NCBI GenBank assembly: GCA_026413225.1
Contig: CM048553.1
Coordinates: 44,556,001 to 44,620,000, forward strand
DNA length: 64,000 nt
Reading direction: 5' to 3'
DNA from: Otis tarda
Taxonomy: Eukaryota > Chordata > Aves > Otidiformes > Otididae
This document shows, one piece after another, positions 53,188-64,000 of the stretch (position 1 is its first letter; every line of letters begins with the position of its first letter). The position numbers were made by a program, and so were the translations under genes. The notes beneath the pieces are model-generated. The model searched no databases, had not been told where the DNA came from, and was given only the letters and a program-made list of their open reading frames with translations.

Positions 53188-56100
53188 TAGTTTGTTCAAT
53201 AATCATCTATTCATTTTTTACACTAGAAAAAGGTCACAATTCATCAATAGAATAATTTGACTAGTACCATTTAAGAATTATCAACTACTAGAGGTGCTAA
53301 TTACCCCAAAGCTTCACAAGCAGATGTGTCAATCCCAGAATTCTGCAATAGATGAGCTAGCTAATTCAGAAGGAGGGAGAGGGAGATTATTACTGAGTCT
53401 GAAGTATCTTCATCAATTCCCCTTCTAAGAGGTCATTACCTCTTTCTCCAGAATATATATAATTTAAAAAAAATAATAATAATACAAAAAGTTATATGGA
53501 GATTTTTGTAGGTGCTGTATTACAAAATAGTGTTGACATATTTTGTCAACATACTTAGAAAACAACCCTCCCATAACAGCTACAGTCAGAGCAGCATAAG
53601 CTCTGGGAACCAAAGAAGTCAGTCCCTGAAGCAGCACAGTCTGCTGGTTCTTCTGGTGGTATCCTAGCTGCTGTTTGAGACACTGGAAACAAGGAAGGGT
53701 CCTTCTGTGGTGGCAGTAGTCAGATCACAATCATTTTCTACAACTACACAAGCAAACAGACCACATCCCAGCACGTCATGGAGTAGGTTTTCTGTGAATT
53801 TGAGCTCAGTTTCATGAGGCCTAGGAAAGAGACCAAGCACAAAAAATTCACTAATTGCCCCAAAGCACACTTTTTGTTGACATCCGAGGAAGGCAGCTAA
53901 CCCTTAAAAAAATCTGGTGGTACCCAAGCACAAGGAGTACATCAGGCACGATTCATGCAGACTGTTAGCATCATATATTTCTCAACTGAGAGAAGAAACA
54001 AGAATACTCCAAAGTAATGTTTTAGAAAACACCTGGGCTATAAAATAATTTATACAGAGAAGTTCAGCTCAGAAAAGCAACAACAACATCCATCAGCTGG
54101 GGCTCCGTTTGTTGTTGTTACAAATCCAAATTTAAGCCCCAGCCCAAATGCAGATGATCCAGGGGCTTAGAAATGCTTGCAGGACAAAACCCTACAATCA
54201 AAAGCACTAAAAACATTTTCAAGGAAAATGTGGAGAGGGGGAGACAGACCACAAGTGAATTTCACACTACCTTGGGCAAATGGAGTTTTAAGACTTTCTA
54301 CAACACTTTACCCATCTATTCAAAAACAGGATAATAATGCCACAGGCAATAAGAATTCCCTTAATATCAAATTAACTTATGCAAAATAGGTTCTGCATGA
54401 CATGAGATGAGTCTACAGAGATGTATTTGTCCATCAAACCCACGCAGTTCCCATTTAAAATACAAATTACTATTCTCCCATACACATAAAACAAGTAAAT
54501 CCCAATGGAAATGCTTTGTAATACTACTTCAATTCTAATAACATAATTATTTGTGATTTCATAATAAAGACAGTCAGATGCCCTGGTGCCTTAGACCAGA
54601 CACAAGTGTTCCTATGTCTGTGTTTTAGATTAAGTTCCATTCTCTGTATTCATACCTGTGTAAATCCACAGAAAGTTAGACTTTGGCAGAGACATTCTAG
54701 ATGCCCAGGCTTCTTGACATCTTTATCACACAACAAACTGCCTTAAAACAACCAAACCAACCAAACAAACAAAACAAAACAAAAAAATCAGTGTTTCCTT
54801 CTGCTTGTTATAAAGGTAAAGAAGAACCTCACTAATTTCCAAATCAGATTCTTCCTGAACTTGCTAGAGCAGAATAGGTTTCTTTAGTAACAGACAACAA
54901 ACCCTTAGAAGTTCTTAAACTAAGCAGTAATGCAGCTCTCCAGACTGATCAAATTTGAGGCCTTAAATTACTTCGGTTAATGTTTATAAGTGCAGTGTTA
55001 TCTTCGTAACTCATACTCAATTGCCTCATCCAAATAAGACTATCTTGCATAAACTTGCTAAAGGACAACTGATAAAAAAGTGACACTAATTTACAATAAT
55101 TCAAATGACAATAACTTCCTTAGACTTGTAAAGGCTGGTCGGCACAGTAAGTGTTGGATAACCCAGGAAAGCCTTTCAGCCTCAATATTACATGGCATAA
55201 ACTAACACTACATACATTTAAGTTATTTAGGCTAATGGATAAGGAGCTTTAAAGAACATTCCAAATCCATGATCGTTCAGCTCTGTCAGTTTTTACTTTA
55301 TTTTTCCATTTTATTTCTATTCACGCCATCTGGCTATATTGATCATGCACTTAAGCAATCTCGTGGTTTTTCAGATGAAGTAAATTCAAAACTAATTTGT
55401 ACGATCATTCAGCAACATGTACACTCTTGATTGATCTGCAGGTGTCAGCTATGAAGTCACGTATCAAATCTTAGAAACTGAGCTCAAATTCACAGAAAAC
55501 CTACTCCATGACAAATATTCAGTAAGTGAAAAGGACAATGATGCTCAAATCCACAGATCACTACTCATTTACTGGATGTGGTAATAAACCCAACTTTCAT
55601 AAGCCTCAAGTTCCAATTGTTCTGTTTAGAACTTATATCAGATTCCCCATCCCAAACAACTGATACATACATTGATAGAATGGAATAACTGAACAAACTA
55701 AAGTTTAGCCTAAGAGCTCTGTGTCATCATAAACCACTTGCTCAAAGAGCCAGATTTACAGAAAATAAAATTGGCAATTGACAAAGCATGATAAAGCAGC
55801 ACTAAAAAAAAGACTGCTAAAAATAAACAGAAAGTAATTTCCAAGTGCCACAGTAGAATTGTTGAAGCAGCATTTATCTTTTTTGCCTGATGTTTTCAGA
55901 CAAAAGTTTCTTGGACATACGCAGATTATACATGCTACCTCAAGTTGCCTGCCTTATCAAAGATTTAATCTGTTCCCAAATACAACAAACAGGAGATTCT
56001 AGACTCAAAGATTTACAAGCAATGATATCAATTTTGTAATTTCATCAGACTACATGAAAGCAACCCTTAAAAGCACTCACAGTAAAAAAAAAGCTACCAT

Positions 56101-57289
56101 TTCTACAAAAAGAGACAGACATATCAGAGGCAAAAAAAGGGTGGGCTTTTAATTTTCAGTTACACATTTTAGTCTTACATTTGAGGTATCAAAAGGTGTA
56201 CATTTGGTTTTTAAGCAAAACTACAGGAGGACTGCATAAATCAACAGATAAAAGTCTAACGTGAACGCAGCGCAGAACTGCAGTAACCAAATGACAGTAA
56301 AGGGCCTTCTCCACATCTACACTGAAGCAGTCCAGTTTTATAGCAATGAGTGTGTATCCAAATCATACCAGACATCGGCATTATCACTCACAGATGGTGT
56401 ACCGATGCATGCTCTCCGTACAGAATTTGACCAGCTCCTGAACTTTTCAGGAAGTATTGCTACAGTACTCCTACCACTGATTTAGCCCCCACACAAGTCA
56501 GCATCATAGTATCATCGGCATTTCTGCAATTTAACTCTGTCACTTAAAAAAAAATTAAAATTATTGCCAGAATACCAAGGACTCCGGCATTTCCATGTTC
56601 TTACTGCTTGGGATCACTTAATACAAGCAACAGCAAGTTTTGTGAGGTTTAGAGCTTTTCGGTTTTTTAAAGGTTTGTGTAGAAGTTTATAACTAGTCCT
56701 ATAAGTGTTCTCTCCATAGCATTTGCTTCTCTTCAAAGCCATCACTGTGATGCCTTACATTAAAAAGTTAACTTTTGGACGCTCATCCTCATTCATCCAC
56801 TAAGAGGACAAAGTTTAATAATGAGAAGTAAAACACTAATAAGAAATCTTTTTTCTTTATTTCAACAAATCCCAATACAGCATTATTAATTCCACAGTCT
56901 GCCTTCAATTCTAAAAAATTTTGCACTGAGACACAAGATTGAAAGCCAGACCTTCCCCGGGACTTCCACAGTTGCACATCAGCCTGTCCGCACCCAACAA
57001 ATTGCAGGATCACGGCCTGTCACCGTATCAACATAAACTGGGACTTGTCAAACAGGAAGGACATAGCAACAGAAGAGATCTTAGTGAACGCAAGGACAAT
57101 TTAACGCTGTTCCACCCTCTAGCAAAAAAAAAAAAAAAAAAAAGTAATAGTAATAGTAATAATCACAAGTGTGGCATTTTTCCCATTTATTTTGGGAGGC
57201 TCTCACCCAGTTTTTCATTCTTTAGTTACCGAAGGTAACTTCACAGAAGGAGACTAACGTGATAGAACAGGAGCTGTAAATCGTAACGC
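53188..57289 (-). other. Intron 1, exon-1-proximal stretch, no gene seen
   Basis: A/T-rich, with AAAC/AACC-rich simple sequence (54747-54788) and a 19-20 A run at about 57124. It ends at the CpG-island edge. No second first exon is evident. Confidence 0.7.
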
Positions 57290-57629
57290 TGTCGGGAGAG
57301 CAGCGTGTGGGGCGCTCGCCCCCCCCCACCCCCGCCCGCCCCTGCGGCGGCCGCGCTGCCCTGTGCCCGCCGACCCAACCCCGGGCCGCCCCGACCCCCG
57401 CCCCGTCCTAACGCCCAACTGCTCCTTCCGTTGGGAAAACAAACAAGTGCAACAAAATGAAGGAAAGTGGGCGCGGACGAGTAGAAAGCCTGGCCTCGGG
57501 CAGGGCTGGTGGCACAGCCCGGCCTACCTGCGCGCGGCGCCCGGGGAGGGGTCGGGTCGGGCGGGGGCGGCGGCGCCAGCGCCAGCTGCCCGGACACCAT
57601 CTTGGGGGCGAGGAGCGGCCCCGGTTTAC

Positions 57630-57952
57630 CTGCTCTGCCAGCCCTGCAGGAGGTTGGTGTATTTGCTCAGCGTCCCTTCCAGCACCGGCTCCCGCCGCCT
57701 GCTCCCGCCGCCGCCGCCGCCACCGGGCGCCTGCGCGCCCCCCGGGCTGGCCGCCGCCGAGCTGGGGCTGCTGCTGCCGCCGGCCCCTCCGCCTCCATCC
57801 AGCCTCCCCGCGGCCGCCACCCGGCCCGGCAGCCCGCGGCTGGCGGAGGAGGACGAGGGAGATGAACCCGCCGACGTGGGGCGGCTGCTGCTGCGGCTGC
57901 TGCTGTTGCTGCCGCCGCCTTCGCTCGCCGCTGCTCCTGCCGCCTTCTCCAT
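57630..57952 (-). CDS. OSBPL10: OSBPL10 coding exon 1: N-terminus and start of PH domain
   Basis: This exon encodes residues 1-107 plus two bases of codon 108. It begins [20 protein letters not shown], which lines up with the mammalian ORP10 start, and that is why I chose this ATG. Residues 12-87 are low complexity: Ser runs, Gly runs and Ala/Pro, ending in SRRR. The PH domain opens at about residue 88 ([20 protein letters not shown]). The donor is AG|GTAAAC. The ATG context is only partly Kozak-like: +4 is G but -3 is T. The same frame stays open upstream for another 317 codons, described in the findings. The exon lies inside the CpG island and is strongly GC-rich, unlike the other exons. 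I expect the Ser/Gly tract to vary in length among species and to be disordered. Confidence 0.93.
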
Positions 57953-58009
57953 GGAGACCCGCAGCGGAGGCTGCGAACCCGCGCCTCCCGCCCGTGCCCC
58001 GCAAAGCCC

Positions 58010-58016
58010 TGACTCA
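58010..58016. promoter_or_regulatory. AP-1-type TGACTCA motif
   Basis: A perfect seven-base palindromic AP-1 (TRE) motif between the GC boxes and the OSBPL10 start codon. The position fits a proximal promoter or 5' leader element. Whether it is bound is not knowable from sequence. Confidence 0.4.
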
Positions 58017-58520
58017 CAGGCGGGGCGGAGAGGGGCGGCGCCCGGGGGAGAAGGGGCCGGGCCGCGCCGCGCCGCCTCCTCGCCAGTTGCTGAGGGCAGC
58101 TGGCCGGCGGTGGGAGCCCAACGGCTGGGCCGGTTCCCGCCCGCCGCCGTCTCGGCCGCCCCGCCTGCCCGAGCCGGGGGCAGGGCGCTGCCCGGGCGGC
58201 GGGAACCGCGCAGGGGCCTGCGTGGGGGAGGGTGGCACGCACGCAGACATGGAGACACAGGGCGAAGGGGGAAAGGCGTAACACGCACATAGGCTGCGTG
58301 GTGCAGCGGGACGGCACAGGGGAGCGCCCACGCTCCGTGACACGCAGAGGTGGCCCCAGGGGAAAGCGCGGCCGGGGTGCGGGGCGGACGCGCAGGCCCG
58401 TAGTCACGCAGGATCACGACACTGGGAGAGGGGGCCCTGCCCGCCCGCTGCCAGGCCCTCGTGCGTGTGACAGGGAGAGAGTGTGCGGGCAAACACCCCT
58501 GGCAGGCCTCACACGCACAC

Positions 58521-60289
58521 CAGGTGACACGGACACGGGTGAGGAGCAAGGAAAGCAGTGGCTGTATGCAGAGTGCACGCACAGAAAGACCTCCGGAGAG
58601 GAGGATGCCCGAGCTACAAAGCATACGACTGACGCTCACAAAAGCTGTGCCCACCAGAGCACAAAGCATAGCGCCAGAGAGGGGATTTCTTGGTACGGAC
58701 TGATGCACATCGCTGCTCGTTACCACAGAGCGTGACACCAAGGAGACGACTGACCGTGATACGGTGCACCAGCAGCACAGAGCAGAGCTCGCACACAGCA
58801 AAAACTCAAAAGGTAGGTGGTGTGCCCAGCAGTCGGGAATGCAACAGTCTGGCCCAACACACAGCATGTACTGCTGCACATAATGTATATCGACATACCA
58901 CATCAGTCATATCACTCATCCAGACTTTGCAAAAAAAAAAATCATTGTGGGTTCAGTCATATCTTCTGAAAACAGAGGATGTAATGTCAAGATCACTGTG
59001 AAGAGCTGAGCAGGCCCTTGCACAGTCAGCTGAGTACAAAGCTATGTGGTTACATTCCCTCAAGTCAATTCTATGGCCATCCTTGCTGCACTAGCCAAGT
59101 GCTTCAGTTTTGCTAGAATGTGTATCTTCACAGCATACCAGAGATGTCGTTATCCTTGCTGTCATTTTATAACGGGAGACCTGAAATACAGAGTCGCTTA
59201 AAGAGTCTATGACAAAATGTGAACTGAGCTTAGCTGCTGTGCTTTAACCGTGTGGAAAGTTTTGCACTCCTGTGTACTAGAGATTGCTGGAGTGTACCAA
59301 ATATCAAGTGCCCTCTGTGTTCTGCACCTCAGTGGATACTCAAACCATCCGAATCCACAAACAGCTAGAGGCCTTCGTTCCCCATATAAATGAGCATAGA
59401 GAGGAGGGCTCCTTACATTCTCACAATTTTATCTCTGGAAAATCCTACCATATGTGCTGTAGTTGGGTAGCAGAAATGTTGGGCAACCTGATCCTGAATT
59501 TTGGGTAGTTAAACTTCTCATGTTGTAGCTAAATATTGAGACACTGCAGTCTGGAAACTTGAATTTTAATGTAGTATTTCATTGGCGGAACATTTAATGC
59601 ACATCTCTTGCAGTACAGAGAAAGATTACAAACTCATTTTTTAGAACAAAATATTTTTAGAGTAAGTAATTTTTCAAGTCAGAGATATTACTTAAGAAGT
59701 TCATTAAAAAATTCCCCAATCATTGTTTACCATGGAAAGAAACTTCAGGACCACAGTCTCCAAATTCTCATTCTTAGGCTCAACTCCACTACTTCTGATG
59801 ACCACAGTGTTCAGAAGATATTGGAATGAACAAGGCATGCTCCTTCAGGAAGCTCAGACCCTGCTTGCTGGAGATAAGCATGAGACCCATGCATTTCTCC
59901 TCATAATCAGTTACAATGACAGCCTAGAACATTTCATTAAAATGCTTTAATGAAATAACAGTCTCATCACATTAGCCACTGCAACACATTACCTATCTAT
60001 GTTCTACATAATAAAGAATGAATGTAATTTTTTCTGCCTTCTACAGAACTTATTGGAAGATAATTATGTCAGGAAAAGAAGCCTTCTTATACAGCTGTAG
60101 AGAAGCCTCTCCATACTTCTCTAGACAATAGAACTCAAGTAACAATGGTGTGCTCCTCAGGGAGTTTCTGAAATGGAAGGGACAACAGGCTGTAAGTATA
60201 TTATGTCCCCAGGAGAATTTCGCAAAATCCCAAAACATTCTTCACTGCTTCTAGAAGGATTACTGTGATAGCACAGGAAATCCTCTTAC
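58521..60289. other. Upstream flank, no gene seen
   Basis: G+C declines from the island edge; ACAC/CACG-rich sequence persists to about 58560. Ordinary intergenic DNA follows. No plus-strand first exon or other gene is recognisable. Confidence 0.65.
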
Positions 60290-61290
60290 AGATTATCAAC
60301 TAGTTAATAGACAGGAAACAAAACACAGGAATAAATGTCCACTTTTCAAATAGAGGGAATCCACTCTCTGAGTTGGGATCTATGTTACTCAGTATCTTCT
60401 TAAATCAGAATCTCTTCATTCACTCATAGTTAAAATTAGAATCAAGTGCAAAAAATACCAGAAGGATCTCACAGTAGTGACTAAATCACTGATAAAATGG
60501 CAACTGAAATTTAATGTTGCTAAAGCACATGGGGAGAAAATAGCTTTTATTATGCGTGCCTAATGATGATCTATAAATTAGCTATAGCCTCTCATGAAAG
60601 AGATCTTGGAGTAATTTTAAATAGTCCTCTGAAAACCCCATCTCACCATTCAAGGGTAATCAAGCAAACAGCTGTGATGAGCTCATTAGGAAAACAGAAA
60701 TATCAGCATGCTGCTATATAAATCTCTAGTACAGTTAGTGTCTGTATACTCTGCATTTATAATATCCCTTCAAAAAGGACAGAGTAGAAATAGAAAAGGT
60801 ATAAACACTAGCTTTTTTTTAGGAGGAGAGAGCTAACTGAACTAACTGAACAGGGTTTTCCGTTGGAAAATGGACAACCAGTGTACAAAATGGTATTCAG
60901 GTTAATAGGAACGATTCTTCATTGTTTCTCGTGAAACAAGAAGTATGGGGCAGCTGGTTTAAAACAAGCAGAAGAAAATACTTTATCACATGATTTGTAC
61001 TAGTAAAACTCACTGTTACAAGATGGTTTTGGATTCCAAAAGTCTAGAAAGATTTAAAAAGCAATTGTTTCTGAAGAACCTTTAAACAAGGTTGACCAAA
61101 GTTTTTTAGACATATTCGAATTTCAGAAAGTCCTAAACTTCTGACTCCTTGAAGGCTGTTTACTTTATTGATTAAATAATTCCTCTCTGTTCTTGAGTCT
61201 TTTTCTAAGCACCTACTAGTGGAAGGAATAAAGTGCTGGACTAGGCAGACCTCTGGTTTAACCTGTAGTGCAGCTGTTCATACATTAAGG
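60290..61290 (+). mobile_element. Very old CR1/L3-type LINE fossil upstream of OSBPL10
   Basis: About 1 kb that can be followed, with many changes, along the older CR1 families kept in turtles and crocodilians. Landmarks are: AGGAATAAATGTCCACTTTT (60330); AAATGGCAACTGAAATTTAA (60497), like the KWQMKFN coding block; AGAGATCTTGGAGTAATTTT (60600), like ERDLGVI; CAGCTGGTTTAAAACAAGCA (60951), like GSRFKTSR; and GCTGGACTAGGCAGACCTCT (61231), like the 3' tail that ends 'ggtctgaccc'. It is not the avian CR1 subfamily with the ATTCTATG tail. The match is by memory of consensus sequences. Confidence 0.7.
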
Positions 61291-62549
61291 ATTCCTTCCC
61301 CTTGGTAAACCAAAGGTACTTTTGAGTGAAACACTGGCACTCATATGCAGCCTTTACATTGTATTTAAGCACAATAATATGTTATATCCAACCTTCTCAT
61401 CCCTTTTCTCTGCCCAGTATGTACATACTGTTGCACTCTAACAGAGCTGGACAACCCTTCATGGCAATCTCAGTATCAGTGAGCCCTTATCCTCATTTAT
61501 TTTAAGTTATTAATGTTCTTCAAAATGACTGAACCTATGGTGGGTTTTTTTTTTACTAGCTAATGGTCTATCCCAGTAGAGCTAAACTTCAGGGTACTAC
61601 ACACTGGCTTAGTCTGATGCAGTCCTGCATGATATATGCTTTGTTACAAGTATTCTTAATTAGCTGTTTATTAACAGCAACCTGCCTAATGAAGGTTCTC
61701 ACTGTTTCCACAATAACACAGCTGCTATGTTACAGTCCTTCTTTAGAATATTTCTTTCACTCTCTGGCCAAATCAAAAATTTGCCTCTTTCATTAAGTAC
61801 TCAAAAGAAACAAAAAAACTCATTATTTATCCCATCTTCTAGAAAATAAAACATCTGGTAAAGTAACAAATTCAACACTGTTGGCCCTTATCAGGAAACC
61901 TAAGTTTCTCCATCCTTTGCTAAGCTACATAGTTTTAGCTTCCAGAACAAGGTCAGTTCATAATCCATTTGCCAATTTCTCTTTTCTGGTCATCTTGGTT
62001 TGGGTTTCTATACCTTTTCAATGCTCCTCTAGCAAAAGGTTTTCTAGAATTTCCAGGGGGTTTTTTCCACCTCCTCCCCACACTAGATTTCCACACAACT
62101 TCTTACCCTCATAATCGTATGGAGGAATTTAACTACATGGTCTATAGAAACTACTTCTGCCTGGTCTACATTCAGATATTGAACCTATTCCGTGGAAATG
62201 CCCCAAGGCTTGCTCAGTTTTACCATCTCCTCCTTGCTCTACAGGGTCCTCCTGAGACACTGCTTTGTTTCCTATGAGTTTTGGAGACTACAGCTATCTC
62301 TCACCAAACTGCAGGCAATATTTAGGGCAAAACCATATCACTGTGCACCTCTATCACAACTTTCTATAGACATCAGCACTGGAATGACTCAGACATAACC
62401 TCTAAAGTTTGGTTCATGCCAGAGTCACACCTGCACCAAGCCTGATCTCACTAATGCTTCCCCAGTTGTCTACAGCAATTGCCAGAGAGTGAATGCAGCA
62501 GGTTGAACAGTGGACAGCAGCAGCATGTCCTCCAGTCCTTCCTCAATCT
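61291..62549. other. Upstream flank between two CR1 fossils, no gene seen
   Basis: Moderate base composition. The 61880-62400 stretch has several short open frames but no recognisable protein features; it might hold an old unassigned repeat. Confidence 0.6.
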
Positions 62550-62645
62550 AGTTCCATAGATTCCTGGACTTGAAGGTCGAAAAGAAGCAGTGACCCATCT
62601 TATCTGGACGTTTTCATAGAAGAACTGTAACACAATTACCATGTT
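62550..62645 (-). mobile_element. Possible 3' tail of an old CR1-type element
   Basis: The plus-strand sequence TTCCATAGATTCCTGGACTT and the following CCCATCTTATCTGGA resemble the reverse complement of the older CR1 3' UTR ('ctagatgatcatg...aatctatgaa'). Only about 90 bp match and the divergence is high. It sits directly before the CR1 copy at 62664. Confidence 0.35.
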
Positions 62646-62663
62646 CTGTCTTATACAATGGAT

Positions 62664-63361
62664 ACAGAATGGATTGAGAGCAGCTCTGAGGGGAAAGTCT
62701 TGGGGGTACTAGTGAAAGAGGAGCTCAACATGAGCCGACAAGTGTGCCCTTGCAGCCCAGAAAGCCAACTGCATCTTGGGCTGCATCAAAAGAAGCGTGG
62801 CCAGCAGGTCGAGTGACGTGATTCTCCCCTTCTATTATGCTCTTGTGAGACCCTGCCTGGGGTACTGCATCCAGCTCTGGAGCCCCCAACATAAGACGGA
62901 CATGGACCTGTTGGAGAGGGTCCAGAGGAGGGCCACAAAGATGATAAAAGGGCTGGAGCACCTCTCTTATGAGGACAGGCTGATAGATTTGGGGCTGTTC
63001 AGCCTGGGGAAGAGAAGGCTCCAGGGAGACCTTATAGTGGTCTTCCAGTACCTAAAGGGGGCTTATAAGAAAGATGGCAACAAATTCTTCAGCAGGGCCT
63101 GTAGCTGTAGGAGAAGGGGTAATAGTTTTAAACTAAAAGAAGGTAGATTTAGACTAGATATAAGGAAGACTTTTTTAAAATTCGGGTGGTGAAACACTGC
63201 CCAGAGAGGTGGTGGATGCCCCATCCCTGTAAACATTTAAGGCCAGGTTGGACAGGTTTCTCAGCAACCTGATCTACTTGAAGATGTCCTTGTGCCCTGC
63301 AGGGGGGCTGGACTAGGTGACCTTTAAAGGTACCTTCCAACCATAACAATTCTATGATTCT
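62664..63361 (+). mobile_element. CR1 LINE, 3' fragment upstream of OSBPL10
   Basis: It starts near GAATGGATTGAGAGCAGCTC and includes GGGCTGCATCAAAAGAAGCG and GAGGACAGGCTGATAGATTT. It ends CAATTCTATGATTCT. Part of the pol C-terminus stays open (62776-63192, 138 codons, e.g. [20 protein letters not shown]). A short deletion after GGTGGTGAAACACTGCCCAG removes the usual HWNRL coding segment. It lies outside the gene, about 4.7 kb upstream of the start codon. Confidence 0.92.
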
Positions 63362-64000
63362 GTTGTTAGCAGCTTCTCATCCAAGTTTCTCATCCACCAG
63401 AATAACCATCCGCTTAAACCTCACTTAACTTAAAGCTGGTGACAGGGAAACAGTCAAGAGAGACATGGCATACAGCAGATGTACCCAAACTACCTTGGCT
63501 GCCAGAAACAGAAACTTTCATGCAGGGTAGTTTACTCTGCCATGAGGCATTGCAAATTCATTTGGACTGAGTTTTGTGCTGCCACCGCTGGACTCTCATA
63601 GCTTGTTTACTCACCTATAGTGCACTGCTCTGTAATTTGCGGGTTAGACTAGTTGAAACAAAACCTGATCAAAATGTCTGAGCCTCTGGAATACAAACTT
63701 TGGGGCAGTTAACTGGAGAGAATACTAGTTTATATTGTGCATATTATATATATTTGCACTGGATGTCATTAAATGTGCATGAGGAAGTCATATATACAAC
63801 AACCATGATGGAAAATATTTTCTGTATAGCTAGAATCAACCCTTTGAACTGCAACTGGAAACAAAGAGGAAGCCAATGCATAAAGAAACTAAGTGAGTGT
63901 AAGTATCACTGACACTATATATTGTGTATTTTATCCAGTGGGAACACCTTTGTTCTGTACCAGCTAATGTTTGAACAGTTGTTATAGTTGTTATAGGTAG
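63362..64000. other. Right edge flank, no gene seen
   Basis: Non-repetitive DNA after the CR1 tail, with no coding or RNA signal that I can support. Confidence 0.6.

Larger units (their letters stand above)
1..57952 (-). other. OSBPL10: OSBPL10 gene, 5' portion (promoter to intron 4)
   Basis: Four minus-strand exons join in frame into a 257-residue N-terminal segment that I recognise as ORP10 (human protein about 764 residues). Known of the family: ORP10 is a cytosolic lipid-transfer protein. Its PH domain binds PI4P on Golgi and endosomal membranes, and with ORP9 it exchanges phosphatidylserine for PI4P at contacts with the ER. Seen here: phases match at every junction (exon 1 ends with 2 nt of a codon, exon 2 with 1 nt, exons 3 and 4 on codon boundaries), and all splice sites are GT/AG. 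The coiled-coil and sterol-binding (ORD) exons are not in the window, so the gene continues past the left edge. The transcription start is unmapped; 57952 is the first base of the start codon. The paralogue OSBPL11 is less likely, because the PH domain and the linker segment [17 protein letters not shown] match ORP10. Confidence 0.95.
57290..58520 (-). promoter_or_regulatory. OSBPL10: CpG-island promoter of OSBPL10
   Basis: CpG dinucleotides and G+C rise sharply near 57290 and fade after about 58500, while flanking DNA is A/T-rich. The island covers exon 1, the start of intron 1, and several hundred bases upstream. Next to the start codon lie GC boxes (GGGCGG, about 58020-58040) and a perfect AP-1-type TGACTCA at 58010-58016, 58-64 bp upstream of the ATG. 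I see no TATA box at a convincing place. A CCATCTT (YY1-type) motif lies just inside intron 1, near 57597. The start site or sites cannot be fixed from sequence alone. A divergent plus-strand transcript is possible, as at many such islands, but no plus-strand gene is recognisable. Confidence 0.8.

Noticed and set aside
57363-58735. Long plus-strand open frames (309, 274 and 167 codons)
   Set aside because: They arise from low stop-codon frequency in the CpG island, opposite OSBPL10 exon 1. The peptides are Arg/Pro/Ala-rich and match no family.
1-64000. tRNA, rRNA, snRNA genes, CRISPR arrays, phage or plasmid modules
   Set aside because: None recognised by eye. The sequence is clearly vertebrate nuclear DNA, and small RNA genes cannot be excluded without a covariance-model search.

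Overview
The window looks like nuclear DNA from a bird, probably a neoavian. Four copies of the avian CR1 LINE end in the ATTCTATGATTCT-type tail. Two solo LTRs belong to an avian ERVL-like family. Simple repeats are A/T-rich, coding density is very low, and one CpG island sits over a first exon. I see no prokaryotic, plasmid or phage features.

The one gene I recognise is OSBPL10, encoding oxysterol-binding-protein-related protein 10 (ORP10), on the minus strand. The window holds its promoter and first four coding exons: exon 1 at 57630-57952, exon 2 at 22452-22627, exon 3 at 19317-19396 and exon 4 at 9476-9667. Together they give 257 codons in one continuous frame with canonical GT/AG splice sites. 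They encode a Ser/Gly-rich N-terminus, the whole PH domain, and the start of the Ser-rich linker. The lipid-transfer (ORD) domain must lie beyond position 1. Introns 1, 2 and 3 are about 35.0, 3.06 and 9.65 kb; intron 4 runs off the left edge.

Layout from left to right: intron 4 (1-9475); exon 4; intron 3; exon 3; intron 2, which carries a 1.14-kb solo LTR ending 26 bp from the exon 3 boundary; exon 2; intron 1, with a second LTR of the same family, a probable third LTR remnant, three CR1 copies and an old CR1 fossil; exon 1 inside a CpG island (about 57290-58520); then about 5.5 kb of upstream DNA with a very old CR1 fossil (about 60290-61290) and a younger CR1 copy.

The observation most worth following up is that LTR. 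It lies in gene orientation where the intron 2 branch point would be expected, so the present branch point may be LTR-derived. I found no evidence of a new multi-gene biological system here. Most long open frames in the window are shadows in GC-rich or repeat DNA.
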